NCBI RefSeq assembly: GCF_029889745.1
Contig: NZ_CP123639.1
Span: 1,655,501 to 1,719,500 of the forward strand
DNA: 64,000 nt
Origin: Ligilactobacillus faecis
GTDB taxonomy: Bacteria > Bacillota > Bacilli > Lactobacillales > Lactobacillaceae
Direction: 5' to 3'
Both the position numbers and the translations under genes were made by a program. Each line of letters begins with the position of its first letter. The first letter of the stretch is position 1. Positions 7,632 to 16,696 of this stretch are shown here, piece after piece. The notes under the pieces were generated by a model that saw nothing but the letters and a program-made list of their open reading frames with translations, searched no databases and was not told the DNA's origin.

Positions 7632-8132
7632 ATGGCGAAGAAAACAAAAGAGAAGAAGACAAATGAAGAGCGGATCCTTGATCAACACCAGATCGCATAT
7701 ACAGAAAATACTTTTGATTGGATCAAACAAGGAGCAGGTGCTTTAAACGAAGCTAAAGCGCAAGGGGTCGAACCTAAAAGCATTTTAAAGACGATCGTTT
7801 TGCAAGCTAATAAAGATCCTAAAGATTACGTCGTGATCTGTTTGCCACTTGAATATGAGATCGATCTCAAAGTTTCAGCTCGTGAACTTGGCAAAAAGCA
7901 ATTGCATCTAGCTGATAACAAAAAATTGATCAATATCACCGGATATATCCATGGAGCTAATACACCGATCGGGATCAGTGCACGGAAAGGTTTTCCGATC
8001 TATTTTGACGAACGGATCAAAGGATTAGAAGAAGTTTCGGTCTCGGCTGGAAAGGTCGGTCGTTCGGTTCGGTTGAAACAAGTTGATCTTGTTAGACTGG
8101 TCAAAGGAAGTTATATCAAAGTAACAAAATAA
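7632..8132 (+). CDS. ybaK: YbaK/EbsC-type aminoacyl-tRNA deacylase
   Basis: The 166-residue protein is a YbaK/ProX-type editing domain, with the family features PKSILKTIVL, LPLEYEIDLK, the conserved GYIHGANTPIG loop and a terminal SAGKVGRSVRL strand. Such proteins hydrolyse Cys-tRNA(Pro) or related mischarged tRNAs in the cytosol, in trans to ProRS. The N-terminus is very lysine-rich. The start ATG follows a GTGAGGG ribosome binding site. It sits two bases before the rlmA unit, so the genes are probably cotranscribed. Substrate choice within the family is inferred. Confidence 0.88.
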   Translation: MAKKTKEKKTNEERILDQHQIAYTENTFDWIKQGAGALNEAKAQGVEPKSILKTIVLQANKDPKDYVVICLPLEYEIDLKVSARELGKKQLHLADNKKLINITGYIHGANTPIGISARKGFPIYFDERIKGLEEVSVSAGKVGRSVRLKQVDLVRLVKGSYIKVTK

Positions 8133-8143
8133 GGATGGTTTTT

Positions 8144-8998
8144 ATGAAAAAGATCGAACGTGGTGCTAATTATGTAGCTGAGAATTTAGAGCTGTTTAGC
8201 TGTCCAGTTTGTCAAAGTCGGTTTGAACATGTAGAGCTACATAGTGTTTTTTGTGAACAAAACCATCAATTTGATCTGTCGAAAAAAGGTACGCTATATT
8301 TATTGAAACATGGTGTCACAAGTGATTATGATGATGATCGTTTATGGCAAGCACGCCGAAAATGTCTGCAAGCCGGACTTTTTGATCCGATCATTTCAGA
8401 ACTACAAGCTAAGATCCCCGCTAAAGGGCAAAAGATCCTAGATATCGGTTGTGGTGAAGGAACGCCTTTACAGCGACTCGAACATTTACGAACTGAACCA
8501 AATGATCGCTATCTTGGGTTTGACATTTCAAAACGCGCGATCAATTTGGCGACGCAACAAGAGACTAACGCTTTCTTTTGTATCGCAGATCTAGCAGCCT
8601 TACCGTTTGCGACTGAGGCTTTTGATCAGTTGATCGATATTTTTTCACCCTCAGCTTATCAAGAATTTTCACGTGTTTTGAAACCTGGGGGACAGCTTTT
8701 AAAAGTCATTCCTAATGCAGATTATTTAGGTGAATTACGCCGAGCTCTTTACCCTAAAGAAACAAAAAATCATGCTTATTCTAATGCCAGTGTGGTAGCG
8801 TTATTTGAAAAGCATTTTCCAAAAATGGAAAAGCAACGGATCAAATATCATTTTGCACTTGATCCTGAATTATTTTCAGCACTTTTACAAATGACGCCGT
8901 TACAATGGGGTGCTTCAAAAGAACGGCGAGCTCAAGTACTTTCTGAGCCACTAGATCAGATCACGGTTGATGTCACTTTGTTATGCGCCCAAAAATAA
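8144..8998 (+). CDS. 23S rRNA (guanine-N1) methyltransferase, RlmA family
   Basis: The 284-residue protein begins with a zinc-binding ribbon (C20, C23, C37, H41) followed by a Rossmann methyltransferase domain with motif I ILDIGCGEGTPL. This arrangement is characteristic of RlmA(I)/RlmA(II), which methylate N1 of G745 or G748 in helix 35 of 23S rRNA; Gram-positive relatives (TlrB/RlmA-II) act at G748. The start at 8144 was chosen because AAGGA lies eight bases before it; an in-frame ATG at 8135 overlaps that site. It follows ybaK closely. Confidence 0.88.
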   Translation: MKKIERGANYVAENLELFSCPVCQSRFEHVELHSVFCEQNHQFDLSKKGTLYLLKHGVTSDYDDDRLWQARRKCLQAGLFDPIISELQAKIPAKGQKILDIGCGEGTPLQRLEHLRTEPNDRYLGFDISKRAINLATQQETNAFFCIADLAALPFATEAFDQLIDIFSPSAYQEFSRVLKPGGQLLKVIPNADYLGELRRALYPKETKNHAYSNASVVALFEKHFPKMEKQRIKYHFALDPELFSALLQMTPLQWGASKERRAQVLSEPLDQITVDVTLLCAQK

Positions 8999-9011
8999 TT
9001 TTGAAAAAGCA

Positions 9012-9040
9012 TTGAAAATAGATCTTTTTAGTGCTATGAT
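9012..9040 (+). promoter_or_regulatory. Promoter of a short structured transcript
   Basis: TTGAAA (9012-9017), a 17-base spacer and TATGAT (9035-9040) form a good promoter just after rlmA. The start would be near 9047. Confidence 0.6.
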
Positions 9041-9046
9041 ATTCAA

Positions 9047-9155
9047 TAAGAAATCGGTTATGAGCAATTAACGGAACTGGCGTTAGTTGCTATGTGATTG
9101 TACTTCATTAACGTAACTGTTCGCCGTGCCCACACCGAACAGTTACGCTTTTTTT
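9047..9155 (+). ncRNA. Candidate small RNA or trmL leader with two hairpins
   Basis: The stretch after the promoter holds two stems: 9063-9073 with 9081-9091 (11 bp, one G-U pair), and a perfect 12-bp stem 9112-9123 with 9136-9147 followed by T7 at 9149-9155. Promoter, structure and terminator fit in about 110 bases and leave only about 20 bases before the trmL ribosome binding site. It could be a free sRNA, or an attenuator controlling trmL. No known riboswitch class or T-box motif was recognised. Confidence 0.5.
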
Positions 9156-9189
9156 ATGTAAATAAAATTTGAATGAAAGAAGAAAAAAG

Positions 9190-9699
9190 ATGGCTAATCA
9201 TATCGTATTATTTGAACCTTTGATGCCAGCCAACACAGGTAACATTGCCCGAACATGCGCTGGAACAAATACTGAATTGCATTTGATCGAACCATTAGGC
9301 TTTTCGACAGACGATAAATACTTGAAACGCGCTGGGCTTGATTATTGGGATAAAGTTAAAATCACCTATCATCCTAATTTACCAGCATTTTTAGCGACCT
9401 TACCTAAAGAGGCTAAGTTACATGTCGTTTCGAAGTTTGCTGACCATGCCTATACGGAAGTTGATTATGCTACGAATACAGATCATTACTTCCTTTTTGG
9501 AAAAGAGACGACGGGTCTGCCTGAGATGTTTATGCGTCAAAATAAAGAAAAATGTATTCGGATCCCTCAAAACGATGAGCATATCCGAGCTCTCAACTTA
9601 TCGAATACAGCCGCGATCGTAGTGTATGAGGCTTTACGTCAACAAGGTTTCCCATGTCTTGAAAAAACACATACGTATGAAAATGACAAGTTAAAATAA
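9190..9699 (+). CDS. trmL: tRNA (cytidine/uridine-2'-O-)-methyltransferase TrmL
   Basis: TrmL methylates the ribose of position 34 in tRNA-Leu. The 169-residue protein is a compact SPOUT enzyme with the conserved start NHIVLFEPLMPANTGNIART and the knot motifs FGKETTGLPE, IRIPQ and RALNLSNTAAIVVYEALRQ. The start was set at ATG 9190, preceded by AAGAAAAAAG; an in-frame TTG at 9169 lies too close to the upstream terminator. The gene stands alone between a terminator-ended leader and a bidirectional terminator. Confidence 0.92.
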   Translation: MANHIVLFEPLMPANTGNIARTCAGTNTELHLIEPLGFSTDDKYLKRAGLDYWDKVKITYHPNLPAFLATLPKEAKLHVVSKFADHAYTEVDYATNTDHYFLFGKETTGLPEMFMRQNKEKCIRIPQNDEHIRALNLSNTAAIVVYEALRQQGFPCLEKTHTYENDKLK

Positions 9700-9740
9700 A
9701 AGAGGTTTTAAGGCTATCATAGTCTTAAAACCTCTTTATA
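9700..9740. terminator. Bidirectional terminator between trmL and oppA
   Basis: A perfect 13-bp stem pairs 9700-9712 with 9724-9736. A and T runs on both flanks allow use by the two convergent genes. Confidence 0.8.
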
Positions 9741-9753
9741 GTTTAAGGTGAGA

Positions 9754-11388
9754 TCAGTTAGTCACATAGACTTCTTTAAAGTTATTGATCAGACCGGCAG
9801 TATTTTGGACCATATCGTGGACGTTTGGACGGAGTAATTCAGGATCGCTCTCTTGGATCAAAGGCACGACCGGTTGATCTTCGTTCAATAATTTGGCAGC
9901 TTTGACCATGTCGGCAAAACGTTTTTCAGTGTTGAGTGCGTCAGTCGTCTTTGCAGCCGTCACAAGGTCGTTATATTCAGCGTTGTCATAGTGCCCCATA
10001 TTAGTGAAGTTTGTCCGTGTTTCAACGTCTAAGAAATTGATCGGATCAGCAAAGTCAGCTAGCCAACCAGTCAATTGGGCGTCGAAGTTACCTTTGGAAG
10101 CTTGTTCGATGATCACTTTACCAGGGATGTTTCTAGTTACGACTTTAACTTCTGGTAAAGTTTCTTCGATCTGACTTTGGATGAATTCTGTTTCTTTTTT
10201 AGCAACATCTCCATCGCGGCCGAGTAAAGTAAATTCAAAGTGATCTTCACCTAATTCGTTTAGCCCTTCTTTGAGTAATTTCTTAGCTAATTTTTTGTTT
10301 GTAGTTACACCGACTTTAGTAGCGGCTAGATCAGCAAAATCTTTGCCGTTATAACTTGCAAGGTCACGTGGGACAAAGTTTGTCAATGGTAGCGAGCCAC
10401 CTCCAGCAACTGTTTGGGCAAATTGTTTTCGATCGATCGCATAAGCTAGAGCTTGCCGGATCTTTTTGTTTTTGAATTCTTTTTTCTCTAAGTTATACTC
10501 CATGTAGGTCGTTCGTGCTATGCGCAGTGCTTTATAACCAGGAGTGCCTTTTAATTGCTTAGCTTGTTCGGCTGTTAGTTTGGTGAAGTCGACTTTATTA
10601 GCTTGATATAAGCTATAGCTAGTTGTTAAGCTCTTGTCGACTTTGAAGTTGATCGTTTGCATCTTAACGTGCTTTTTATCCCAGTAATTGTTATTTTTAA
10701 CGAATTTCCAGCTTAGATTTGAACCTGTCCAACCTTTAAGTAAGAATGGACCATTATAAACGATCTTATCTGCTGAAGAACCATACTGTTTACCATATTT
10801 TTCGACTACTTTTTGATTTTGTGGGAAAAAGCGCGCATCACCCATCAAAAGTTTAAAATACGGGGTCTGTTGTTCAAGTTCAACGACTAGTTCATGATCG
10901 CCGTTAGCTTTGACGCCTAAAGTTTCAGGTGCCATCTTCCCTGCGATGATCGCATCGGCGTTTTTGATCCCGCTATATAAGTAAGAACCAGGAGCAGAAT
11001 TTTTAGGATCGACGGTCCGGCGCCAAGCATAGACGAAATCATGGGCAGTAACTGGATCACCATTTGACCATTTGGAGTCGCGCAAAGTCAGCGTGTAAGT
11101 CAAGCCGTCTTTTGAAACTTTAGTTTTAGTAGCGAGGCCTGGTTCGGCGTGATTATTTTTGATCCGAAAGAGGCCTTCCATGACGTTATTGATCATTTCC
11201 GCACTTGTCATCTCAGGTACAGTTGTCGAATCAAGTGTGGCGATCTCGCTTTGAAGTGACCAGTTCAAAACTTGTTTTTCTGCTGGTTTGTTTGATGCTT
11301 GTGAAGATCTATCATGACCACAAGCGCTTAAGGTCAGAGTTGCAACGAGCAGTGTTCCGCTAGTTGCAAGTAATTTTTTTAAATGCAT
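9754..11388 (-). CDS. Oligopeptide ABC transporter substrate-binding lipoprotein (OppA-like)
   Basis: The 544-residue protein has a lipoprotein signal peptide with lipobox LSAC (Cys23) and a full SBP_bac_5 fold, including the family signature from KVSKDGLTYTLTLRDSKWSNGDPVTAHDFVYAW. It would sit on the outer face of the membrane and hand peptides to an Opp-type permease. No permease or ATPase genes are adjacent, so this is an orphan binding protein, common in lactobacilli, that may share a permease or have a signalling role. The ribosome binding site AAGGGGG precedes the ATG. The peptide specificity cannot be read from the sequence. Confidence 0.92.
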   Translation of the reverse strand: MHLKKLLATSGTLLVATLTLSACGHDRSSQASNKPAEKQVLNWSLQSEIATLDSTTVPEMTSAEMINNVMEGLFRIKNNHAEPGLATKTKVSKDGLTYTLTLRDSKWSNGDPVTAHDFVYAWRRTVDPKNSAPGSYLYSGIKNADAIIAGKMAPETLGVKANGDHELVVELEQQTPYFKLLMGDARFFPQNQKVVEKYGKQYGSSADKIVYNGPFLLKGWTGSNLSWKFVKNNNYWDKKHVKMQTINFKVDKSLTTSYSLYQANKVDFTKLTAEQAKQLKGTPGYKALRIARTTYMEYNLEKKEFKNKKIRQALAYAIDRKQFAQTVAGGGSLPLTNFVPRDLASYNGKDFADLAATKVGVTTNKKLAKKLLKEGLNELGEDHFEFTLLGRDGDVAKKETEFIQSQIEETLPEVKVVTRNIPGKVIIEQASKGNFDAQLTGWLADFADPINFLDVETRTNFTNMGHYDNAEYNDLVTAAKTTDALNTEKRFADMVKAAKLLNEDQPVVPLIQESDPELLRPNVHDMVQNTAGLINNFKEVYVTN

Positions 11389-11662
11389 AGTTATATCCCC
11401 CTTGTAAAATTATAAGTGACCCCATAAATTAAAAATATTTTTTAATTTATGTTATTATATTTTATAAAAATTATAATTTCAAGGTAATTATTTTATTTTT
11501 CTCAAAAATGTTTTACACTATAATATTTGATATAAAAGTATTTATCTTAATTTATTATTTATGATAAAACTAAGAAAATGATTATTTTTGTTTAAAATAG
11601 TATCGATGGGGATATGATATAATTAATTTTTAAGCAATAATTTCACAGAAAAAGAAGGGGTA
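11389..11662. other. AT-rich divergent intergenic region (oppA / ftsK)
   Basis: About 270 very AT-rich bases separate the divergent oppA and ftsK starts. A TATAAT lies on the minus strand at 11414-11409 near oppA and another on the plus strand at 11618-11623 before ftsK. Neither has a convincing -35 box. No gene or RNA is apparent. Confidence 0.5.
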
Positions 11663-13900
11663 GTGTTGACAAAGAAAAAAACAAAGAGAACGCCACAGAC
11701 TAAAAAACGCTCTTCAAAAAAAAGAAAGCAATTTAAAATGACCTGGCGGATGACAGGGTTATTGGTTGGGCTAGGCGCGATCCTAAGTCTTTTTGATCTA
11801 GGTTTTTTAGGCGGACTTTTTTCAAATTTGCTCCGTTTAGTTGTGGGAAATACTTATCAATTTGGAGCCCTTCTTTTAGGGGCTTTAGGCTGTTATTGGT
11901 TGCTTTTTGACCGGCAGCCTAAACTTCGTGCGAGTTATTTAGTGGGTGGAGCTTTGCTTTATTTAGGGGTCTTACTTTGGATCAGTGCTGCATCATTTCA
12001 AAAGTTAGCGATCCATACTGGTTTTAGTGGGGCTTTTTTTGAAAGAGCAGGGCATGACCTAGTAGCTGGAACATTGAATGAAGACTTAGCTGGCGGGATC
12101 ATTGGGGTCGTAAGCTATAGTTTGACATATTTTTTGACAGGACAGATCGGGTCGTATTTGATAGCTTTTATATTATGTGGACTAGGATTGTTATTTATTT
12201 GTCAAATATCATTTGGAACGATCGTTGAAAATCTAGGGCAACTTTTAAAGACTATAGGGACTAAACTCAAAAGCGTCGCTCAAAGAGCATATGCTGAGCT
12301 AGTTCAAACTAAAACTAAAAAAGAACCAGTTGCTCCTCTAGTCAAAGAGCCAACAGTTGGTGCAAAAGAACAGTCAAATATCGCTGATCCAGTGACACCT
12401 GAGATCCCCGAGATCCCGATCTCTGCTAAAATGCCAGTCACGCCGTCTGCTTCACCTGCGCCGAAAAAGAAGCGAAAAGTTGGCGATCTTAACTATGAAC
12501 TTCCAAGTTTAGAACTTTTACGAGAAGCACCGTTGCCAGATCAGAGTGGTGAAAAGCAAAAGATCGCCGAAAATCAAGTCGTGTTGACTGAGACTTTAAA
12601 GAGCTTTGGTGTCCAAGCTGAACTGAAAAATATCATTTTAGGTCCAGCAGTGACAAAATATGAATTACATCCAGCGATCGGTGTCAAAGTTTCAAAGTTT
12701 GTCAGTTTGGCTGATGACCTAGCGTTAGCGCTAGCAGCAAAAGATATTCGGATCGAAGCGCCGATCCCTGGAAAAGCTTTAGTTGGGATCGAAGTGCCGA
12801 ATCAAACAGTGGCGATGGTCTCATTTAAAGAGTTGATGCAAGAATTCAGTCAAGGAGAACATGAACCTTTAGAAGTACCACTAGGACGAGATATCTCAAA
12901 TGGTTTGATCACAGCCGACCTAGCTAAAATGCCACATCTTTTGATCGCTGGTTCAACAGGAAGTGGGAAATCTGTAGCGATCAATGTGATCTTAACTAGT
13001 TTATTGCTGAATTGTGCTCCGACAGATGTCAAACTGGTTTTGATCGATCCTAAAAAAGTCGAACTTGGGATGTATCATGATCTCCCACATTTAATGACAC
13101 CAGTCGTGACAGAACCGCGTAAAGCTGCTGTTACGTTAGATAAAGTCGTTCAAAAAATGCAACAGCGCTATGAAGAATTTGCTCAAACAGGCCAAAGGAA
13201 TATCACTGGCTATAATAAGTTAGCTACTACAGACCCAAGTAAATATGAAAAAATGCCTTATATCGTTGTGATCGTTGATGAATTAGCTGACCTCATGATG
13301 ACAACTGGAAACGAAGTAGAAGCCTCGATCACGCGGATCGCTCAGATGGGGCGGGCAGCTGGGATCCATTTGATCTTGGCAACGCAAAGACCATCAGTTG
13401 ATGTCATCACGGGGATCATCAAAGCCAATGTGCCGTCGCGAATGGCGTTTGCAGTCTCGAGTGGAACTGATTCACGCACGATCATCGATCAAGTTGGGGC
13501 TGAAAAACTTCTAGGGCGTGGAGATATGCTTTATTTACCGATGGGACAAAATAAACCGGCGCGTGTTCAAGGAGCCTACGTGTATGATGAAGATGTCCAA
13601 AATGTCGTTGATTTTATCAAACAACAAGCCAACGTAGTTTATGACGAAGAAATGGAAGTTTCAGAAAGCGAATTGAATGTTGATGAAGCAAGTGATCAAG
13701 ATGCGTTATTTGATGAAGTCGTAGCTTTCATCACGCATGAGCAAAAATGCAGTATCTCGTTGTTACAACGAAATTTTAAGATCGGGTATAATCGGGCAGC
13801 GCGACTAGTCGATGAGCTTGAAAATCGTGGGATGATCGGACCGCAAATAGGTTCAAAACCGCGCCAAGTCTATATACGTCCGCCTAAAGAAGAAATGTGA
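11663..13900 (+). CDS. ftsK: DNA translocase FtsK/SpoIIIE
   Basis: FtsK pumps chromosomal DNA across the closing septum. The 745-residue protein has a basic N-terminal tail, four membrane helices within the first 190 residues, a short Lys/Pro-rich linker, the alpha/beta motor domains with Walker A GSTGSGKS (about residue 430) and Walker B VIVDELADL, and a C-terminal winged-helix gamma domain (SLLQRNFKIGYNRAARLVDEL) that reads oriented DNA motifs. A GTG at 11663 is given as start, but TTG 11666 is better spaced (five bases) from AGAAGGGG. The gene is monocistronic and ends at a terminator. Confidence 0.95.
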   Translation: MLTKKKTKRTPQTKKRSSKKRKQFKMTWRMTGLLVGLGAILSLFDLGFLGGLFSNLLRLVVGNTYQFGALLLGALGCYWLLFDRQPKLRASYLVGGALLYLGVLLWISAASFQKLAIHTGFSGAFFERAGHDLVAGTLNEDLAGGIIGVVSYSLTYFLTGQIGSYLIAFILCGLGLLFICQISFGTIVENLGQLLKTIGTKLKSVAQRAYAELVQTKTKKEPVAPLVKEPTVGAKEQSNIADPVTPEIPEIPISAKMPVTPSASPAPKKKRKVGDLNYELPSLELLREAPLPDQSGEKQKIAENQVVLTETLKSFGVQAELKNIILGPAVTKYELHPAIGVKVSKFVSLADDLALALAAKDIRIEAPIPGKALVGIEVPNQTVAMVSFKELMQEFSQGEHEPLEVPLGRDISNGLITADLAKMPHLLIAGSTGSGKSVAINVILTSLLLNCAPTDVKLVLIDPKKVELGMYHDLPHLMTPVVTEPRKAAVTLDKVVQKMQQRYEEFAQTGQRNITGYNKLATTDPSKYEKMPYIVVIVDELADLMMTTGNEVEASITRIAQMGRAAGIHLILATQRPSVDVITGIIKANVPSRMAFAVSSGTDSRTIIDQVGAEKLLGRGDMLYLPMGQNKPARVQGAYVYDEDVQNVVDFIKQQANVVYDEEMEVSESELNVDEASDQDALFDEVVAFITHEQKCSISLLQRNFKIGYNRAARLVDELENRGMIGPQIGSKPRQVYIRPPKEEM

Positions 13901-13904
13901 AAAT

Positions 13905-13946
13905 AAGAGCGAAGATAAGAATGAAACTTGTCTTTAGCTCTTTTTT
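13905..13946 (+). terminator. ftsK terminator
   Basis: An imperfect stem begins AAGAGC (13905-13910) and ends GCTCTT (13937-13942), running into T6. Confidence 0.7.
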
Positions 13947-14079
13947 CGCTTATCATATTAAAGAGTAACAAGTACAGATAAATAAACTTTAGTTGAAAGT
14001 TAAAAATGTGGGACTAAAGTCGATCGCTCCAAGTAAAAATGACTTTGAAGTGATGTATAAATTTGATGAAAGGAAGGCT

Positions 14080-14115
14080 ATGCGGACTTTCAGTATTTTT
14101 CCACCGACCGTATAG
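14080..14115 (+). CDS. Possible 11-residue leader peptide before ymfF
   Basis: An excellent ribosome binding site (AAAGGAAGG) precedes ATG 14080, which opens a frame of only 11 codons ending in TAG at 14113-14115. The ymfF start at GTG 14127 follows 11 bases later in another frame and has no good site of its own, so translation may be coupled. It could also mark a frameshift in the ymfF N-terminus. Confidence 0.3.
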   Translation: MRTFSIFPPTV

Positions 14116-14126
14116 TAAGACTGCTT

Positions 14127-15389
14127 GTGCAAGAGGAACTAACAGCTGGGATAACGTTGAATGTGATCCCGACAAAGCAGTTTAAGACAACGCGGATCAA
14201 CATTTCATTTCTGACCGAACTTTCAGAACGTAGCGGGCTGGTGATGCGGACTTTATTGGCTGATCTTTTAGAGACAAGTAGCCAGAAATATCCGACCCAA
14301 AAAGATGTTGCGCTTGAATTATCTGAGATGTATGGTGCGAGTTTTGGAACAACGGTTGATCGCCGGGGGCAAGTCCATAGTCTAAACTTCATTTTAAATT
14401 GTGTTAATGATAATTATTTGCTAGAAAAGGTCGATCTCTTAGCCAAAAGTTTGGCTTTTTTACAGGAAATGATCATGCGCCCACTTGTCGATAAACAAGG
14501 GTTTGATCAGGCTACTTTTACACGGCAAAAGCAAAATCTCAAAGCCTACATCGAGGCAGTCAAAGATAATAAACAGACATATGCAGCACTTAAGTTGCAA
14601 GAGAATTATTTCGAGACTGAATTACAAAAAGTTCCTTTATATGGGACAGTGGCTGATTTAGAAGAGCTCGATGCCACGAAACTTTACCATTACTATCAAA
14701 ATGTCATTGCAACTGATCAAGTGCAGATCGTGATCTCGGGAGATGTTGATCCTGTTTTAGTTCAGGCTCAACTCAAAAAATTAGACTTACCTGCACGCCC
14801 TAAAAAACAGCTCTCACTGACATATCAGCAAGCTAAACGTGCAGTAGTAACGGAAGTATCTGAACGTCAAGAGTTAAATCAAAGTAAATTAGATCTAGCC
14901 TATCGTCTACCAGTCAGTTACCGTAGCAAAGACCATTATGCTGCTTTGATCTTCAATGCTTTATTTGGGGGCACGCCCCAATCACGACTCTTTGCAAATG
15001 TTCGTGAAAAGGCAAGTTTAGCTTACTATGCAAATAGTAATTTTGATCCTTTCAGACAGCTTTTGATCGTGCAAACAGGGATCAAAGCGACTGATCGGCG
15101 CAAAGCTCAAGCTTTGATCGCAGAACAATTAGTAGCTTTGAAAAATGGCGAATTCAGTGCTGAACAATTAGAGCAGGTCAAATTACATTTGCTGAATGCT
15201 TATGAAAGTCGGCTCGATAACCAACAAACCGAGATGACTCGAACTAAATTAGATCTATTAGCACAAAGATCGATCTCGGCAAGTGAATGGAAAAAAAGCC
15301 TTTTGCAAGTTACAAAAGAGGATATTTGTCGGGTCGCAGCACTAGTTGAATTGCAAACAGTATTTTTCTTAGATGGGGGGCAGAGCTAG
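14127..15389 (+). CDS. ymfF: M16-like peptidase homologue YmfF (no zinc motif)
   Basis: The 420-residue protein is an M16-fold protein (N-terminal LTAGITLNVIPTKQFKTTRI, later RLFANVREKASLAYYA) but has ADLLETSS where active M16 enzymes carry HxxEH, so it is probably catalytically dead and partners the active ymfH product, as in other M16 heterodimers. Current nomenclature links YmfF/YmfH to EF-P 5-aminopentanol modification through conserved synteny with ymfI; this is association, not proven activity. The gene overlaps ymfH by one base. The GTG start gives the usual family N-terminus. Confidence 0.88.
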   Translation: MQEELTAGITLNVIPTKQFKTTRINISFLTELSERSGLVMRTLLADLLETSSQKYPTQKDVALELSEMYGASFGTTVDRRGQVHSLNFILNCVNDNYLLEKVDLLAKSLAFLQEMIMRPLVDKQGFDQATFTRQKQNLKAYIEAVKDNKQTYAALKLQENYFETELQKVPLYGTVADLEELDATKLYHYYQNVIATDQVQIVISGDVDPVLVQAQLKKLDLPARPKKQLSLTYQQAKRAVVTEVSERQELNQSKLDLAYRLPVSYRSKDHYAALIFNALFGGTPQSRLFANVREKASLAYYANSNFDPFRQLLIVQTGIKATDRRKAQALIAEQLVALKNGEFSAEQLEQVKLHLLNAYESRLDNQQTEMTRTKLDLLAQRSISASEWKKSLLQVTKEDICRVAALVELQTVFFLDGGQS

Positions 15390-16696
15390 TGGAAGTTAGT
15401 AATTATCCACACTTTGGTGAAACTATCTATTCAACACGTTTAGAAAATGGTTTGAAAGTAAATTTATTACCACGAGCAGATTTTCATAAAACTTATGGGA
15501 TCTTGACGACGAATTATGGTTCGATCGATAAAGAATTCGTACCACTCGGAGAAACTGAGTTACGAAGTTTTCCAGATGGGATCGCACATTTTCTAGAACA
15601 TAAGCTCTTTGAAAAAGAAGATCATGATGCTTTTGAATTATTTGGAAAATACGGTGCAGATGCCAATGCCTTTACAAGTTTTACCAAGACTAGCTATCTT
15701 TTTTCAACAACGCACGCTGAGCTTGAATGTGTTCAAATACTGCTTGATTTTGTACAAACTCCGTATTTTACGCCTAAGACGGTCGAAAAAGAAAAAGGGA
15801 TCATCGGGCAAGAGATCAAAATGTATGATGACGACCCCAATTGGCGCCTATACTTTGGGATCATTGGAAATCTCTACCCTAAAAATCCGTTGAGCATTGA
15901 TATCGCTGGGACAGTTGATTCGATCGCAAAGATCACAGAAGAAGATCTCTATACATGTTATAAAACATTTTATCGTCCAGAAAATATGGATCTTTTTATC
16001 GTCGGACGCTTTGATCTAGATGAGATGTTGCAGACGATCAAAGAAAATCAAGCTCAAAAAAAGTTTCCTGTGGAGGGAGCGATCAAAAGACAAACGCTTG
16101 AGCAAGACCCAGAAGGCAAAGATATCATTCCGTATCGCATGACAGAGTTGGATGTTCAACGTCCTAAGACGATCGTGGGGATCAAAGGATTAGATGAAGT
16201 TCCCGCAGGACGAGCCGGACTTTTGTATAAATTAAAAGTTGAACTGCTCCTTTATCTCCTCTATAGTGAATCATCAGATAAATATTTAGAATTATATGAT
16301 GCTGGGATCTTGGATGATAGTTTTGGCTATGATTTTACCCTTGAACGTGGTTTTCATTTTGCTTCGATCTCAGGTGATACGACACGGCCCCAAGAACTTT
16401 CAAATGCGATCATCGATATTGCTGAACATGCAACTGAGTTATTAGTAGGAAAAGAAAAAGAGTTTGCCTTAGCTAAAAAAGAAATGATCGGGCGGACGAT
16501 CCAAGCGATGAATTCCCTTGAAAGCATCGCTAATCGCTATGAAGCGGATCTTTTTGAAAATGCGACTTTATTTGATATGGTAACTTTATTGGAGCAGATC
16601 CAATTTGAAGATCTAACTGTGATCGCTAAACAGTTTTTACGTTCTGAGGCGATCAGTGTTTATCAGATCTTGCCAAAAGAAGAGGTGCCTAAATGA
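15389..16696 (+). CDS. ymfH: M16-family zinc peptidase YmfH
   Basis: The 435-residue protein has the inverted zinc motif HFLEH (H67, E70, H71) and a downstream glutamate in the IIGQEIKMYDDDPNW region, so it looks like an active M16 metallopeptidase. Together with ymfF it would form a two-chain chamber that cleaves small peptides or protein segments. The GTG start overlaps the ymfF stop, with a GGGGGG ribosome binding site. Its natural substrate is unknown. It is translationally coupled to both neighbours. Confidence 0.9.
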   Translation: MEVSNYPHFGETIYSTRLENGLKVNLLPRADFHKTYGILTTNYGSIDKEFVPLGETELRSFPDGIAHFLEHKLFEKEDHDAFELFGKYGADANAFTSFTKTSYLFSTTHAELECVQILLDFVQTPYFTPKTVEKEKGIIGQEIKMYDDDPNWRLYFGIIGNLYPKNPLSIDIAGTVDSIAKITEEDLYTCYKTFYRPENMDLFIVGRFDLDEMLQTIKENQAQKKFPVEGAIKRQTLEQDPEGKDIIPYRMTELDVQRPKTIVGIKGLDEVPAGRAGLLYKLKVELLLYLLYSESSDKYLELYDAGILDDSFGYDFTLERGFHFASISGDTTRPQELSNAIIDIAEHATELLVGKEKEFALAKKEMIGRTIQAMNSLESIANRYEADLFENATLFDMVTLLEQIQFEDLTVIAKQFLRSEAISVYQILPKEEVPK

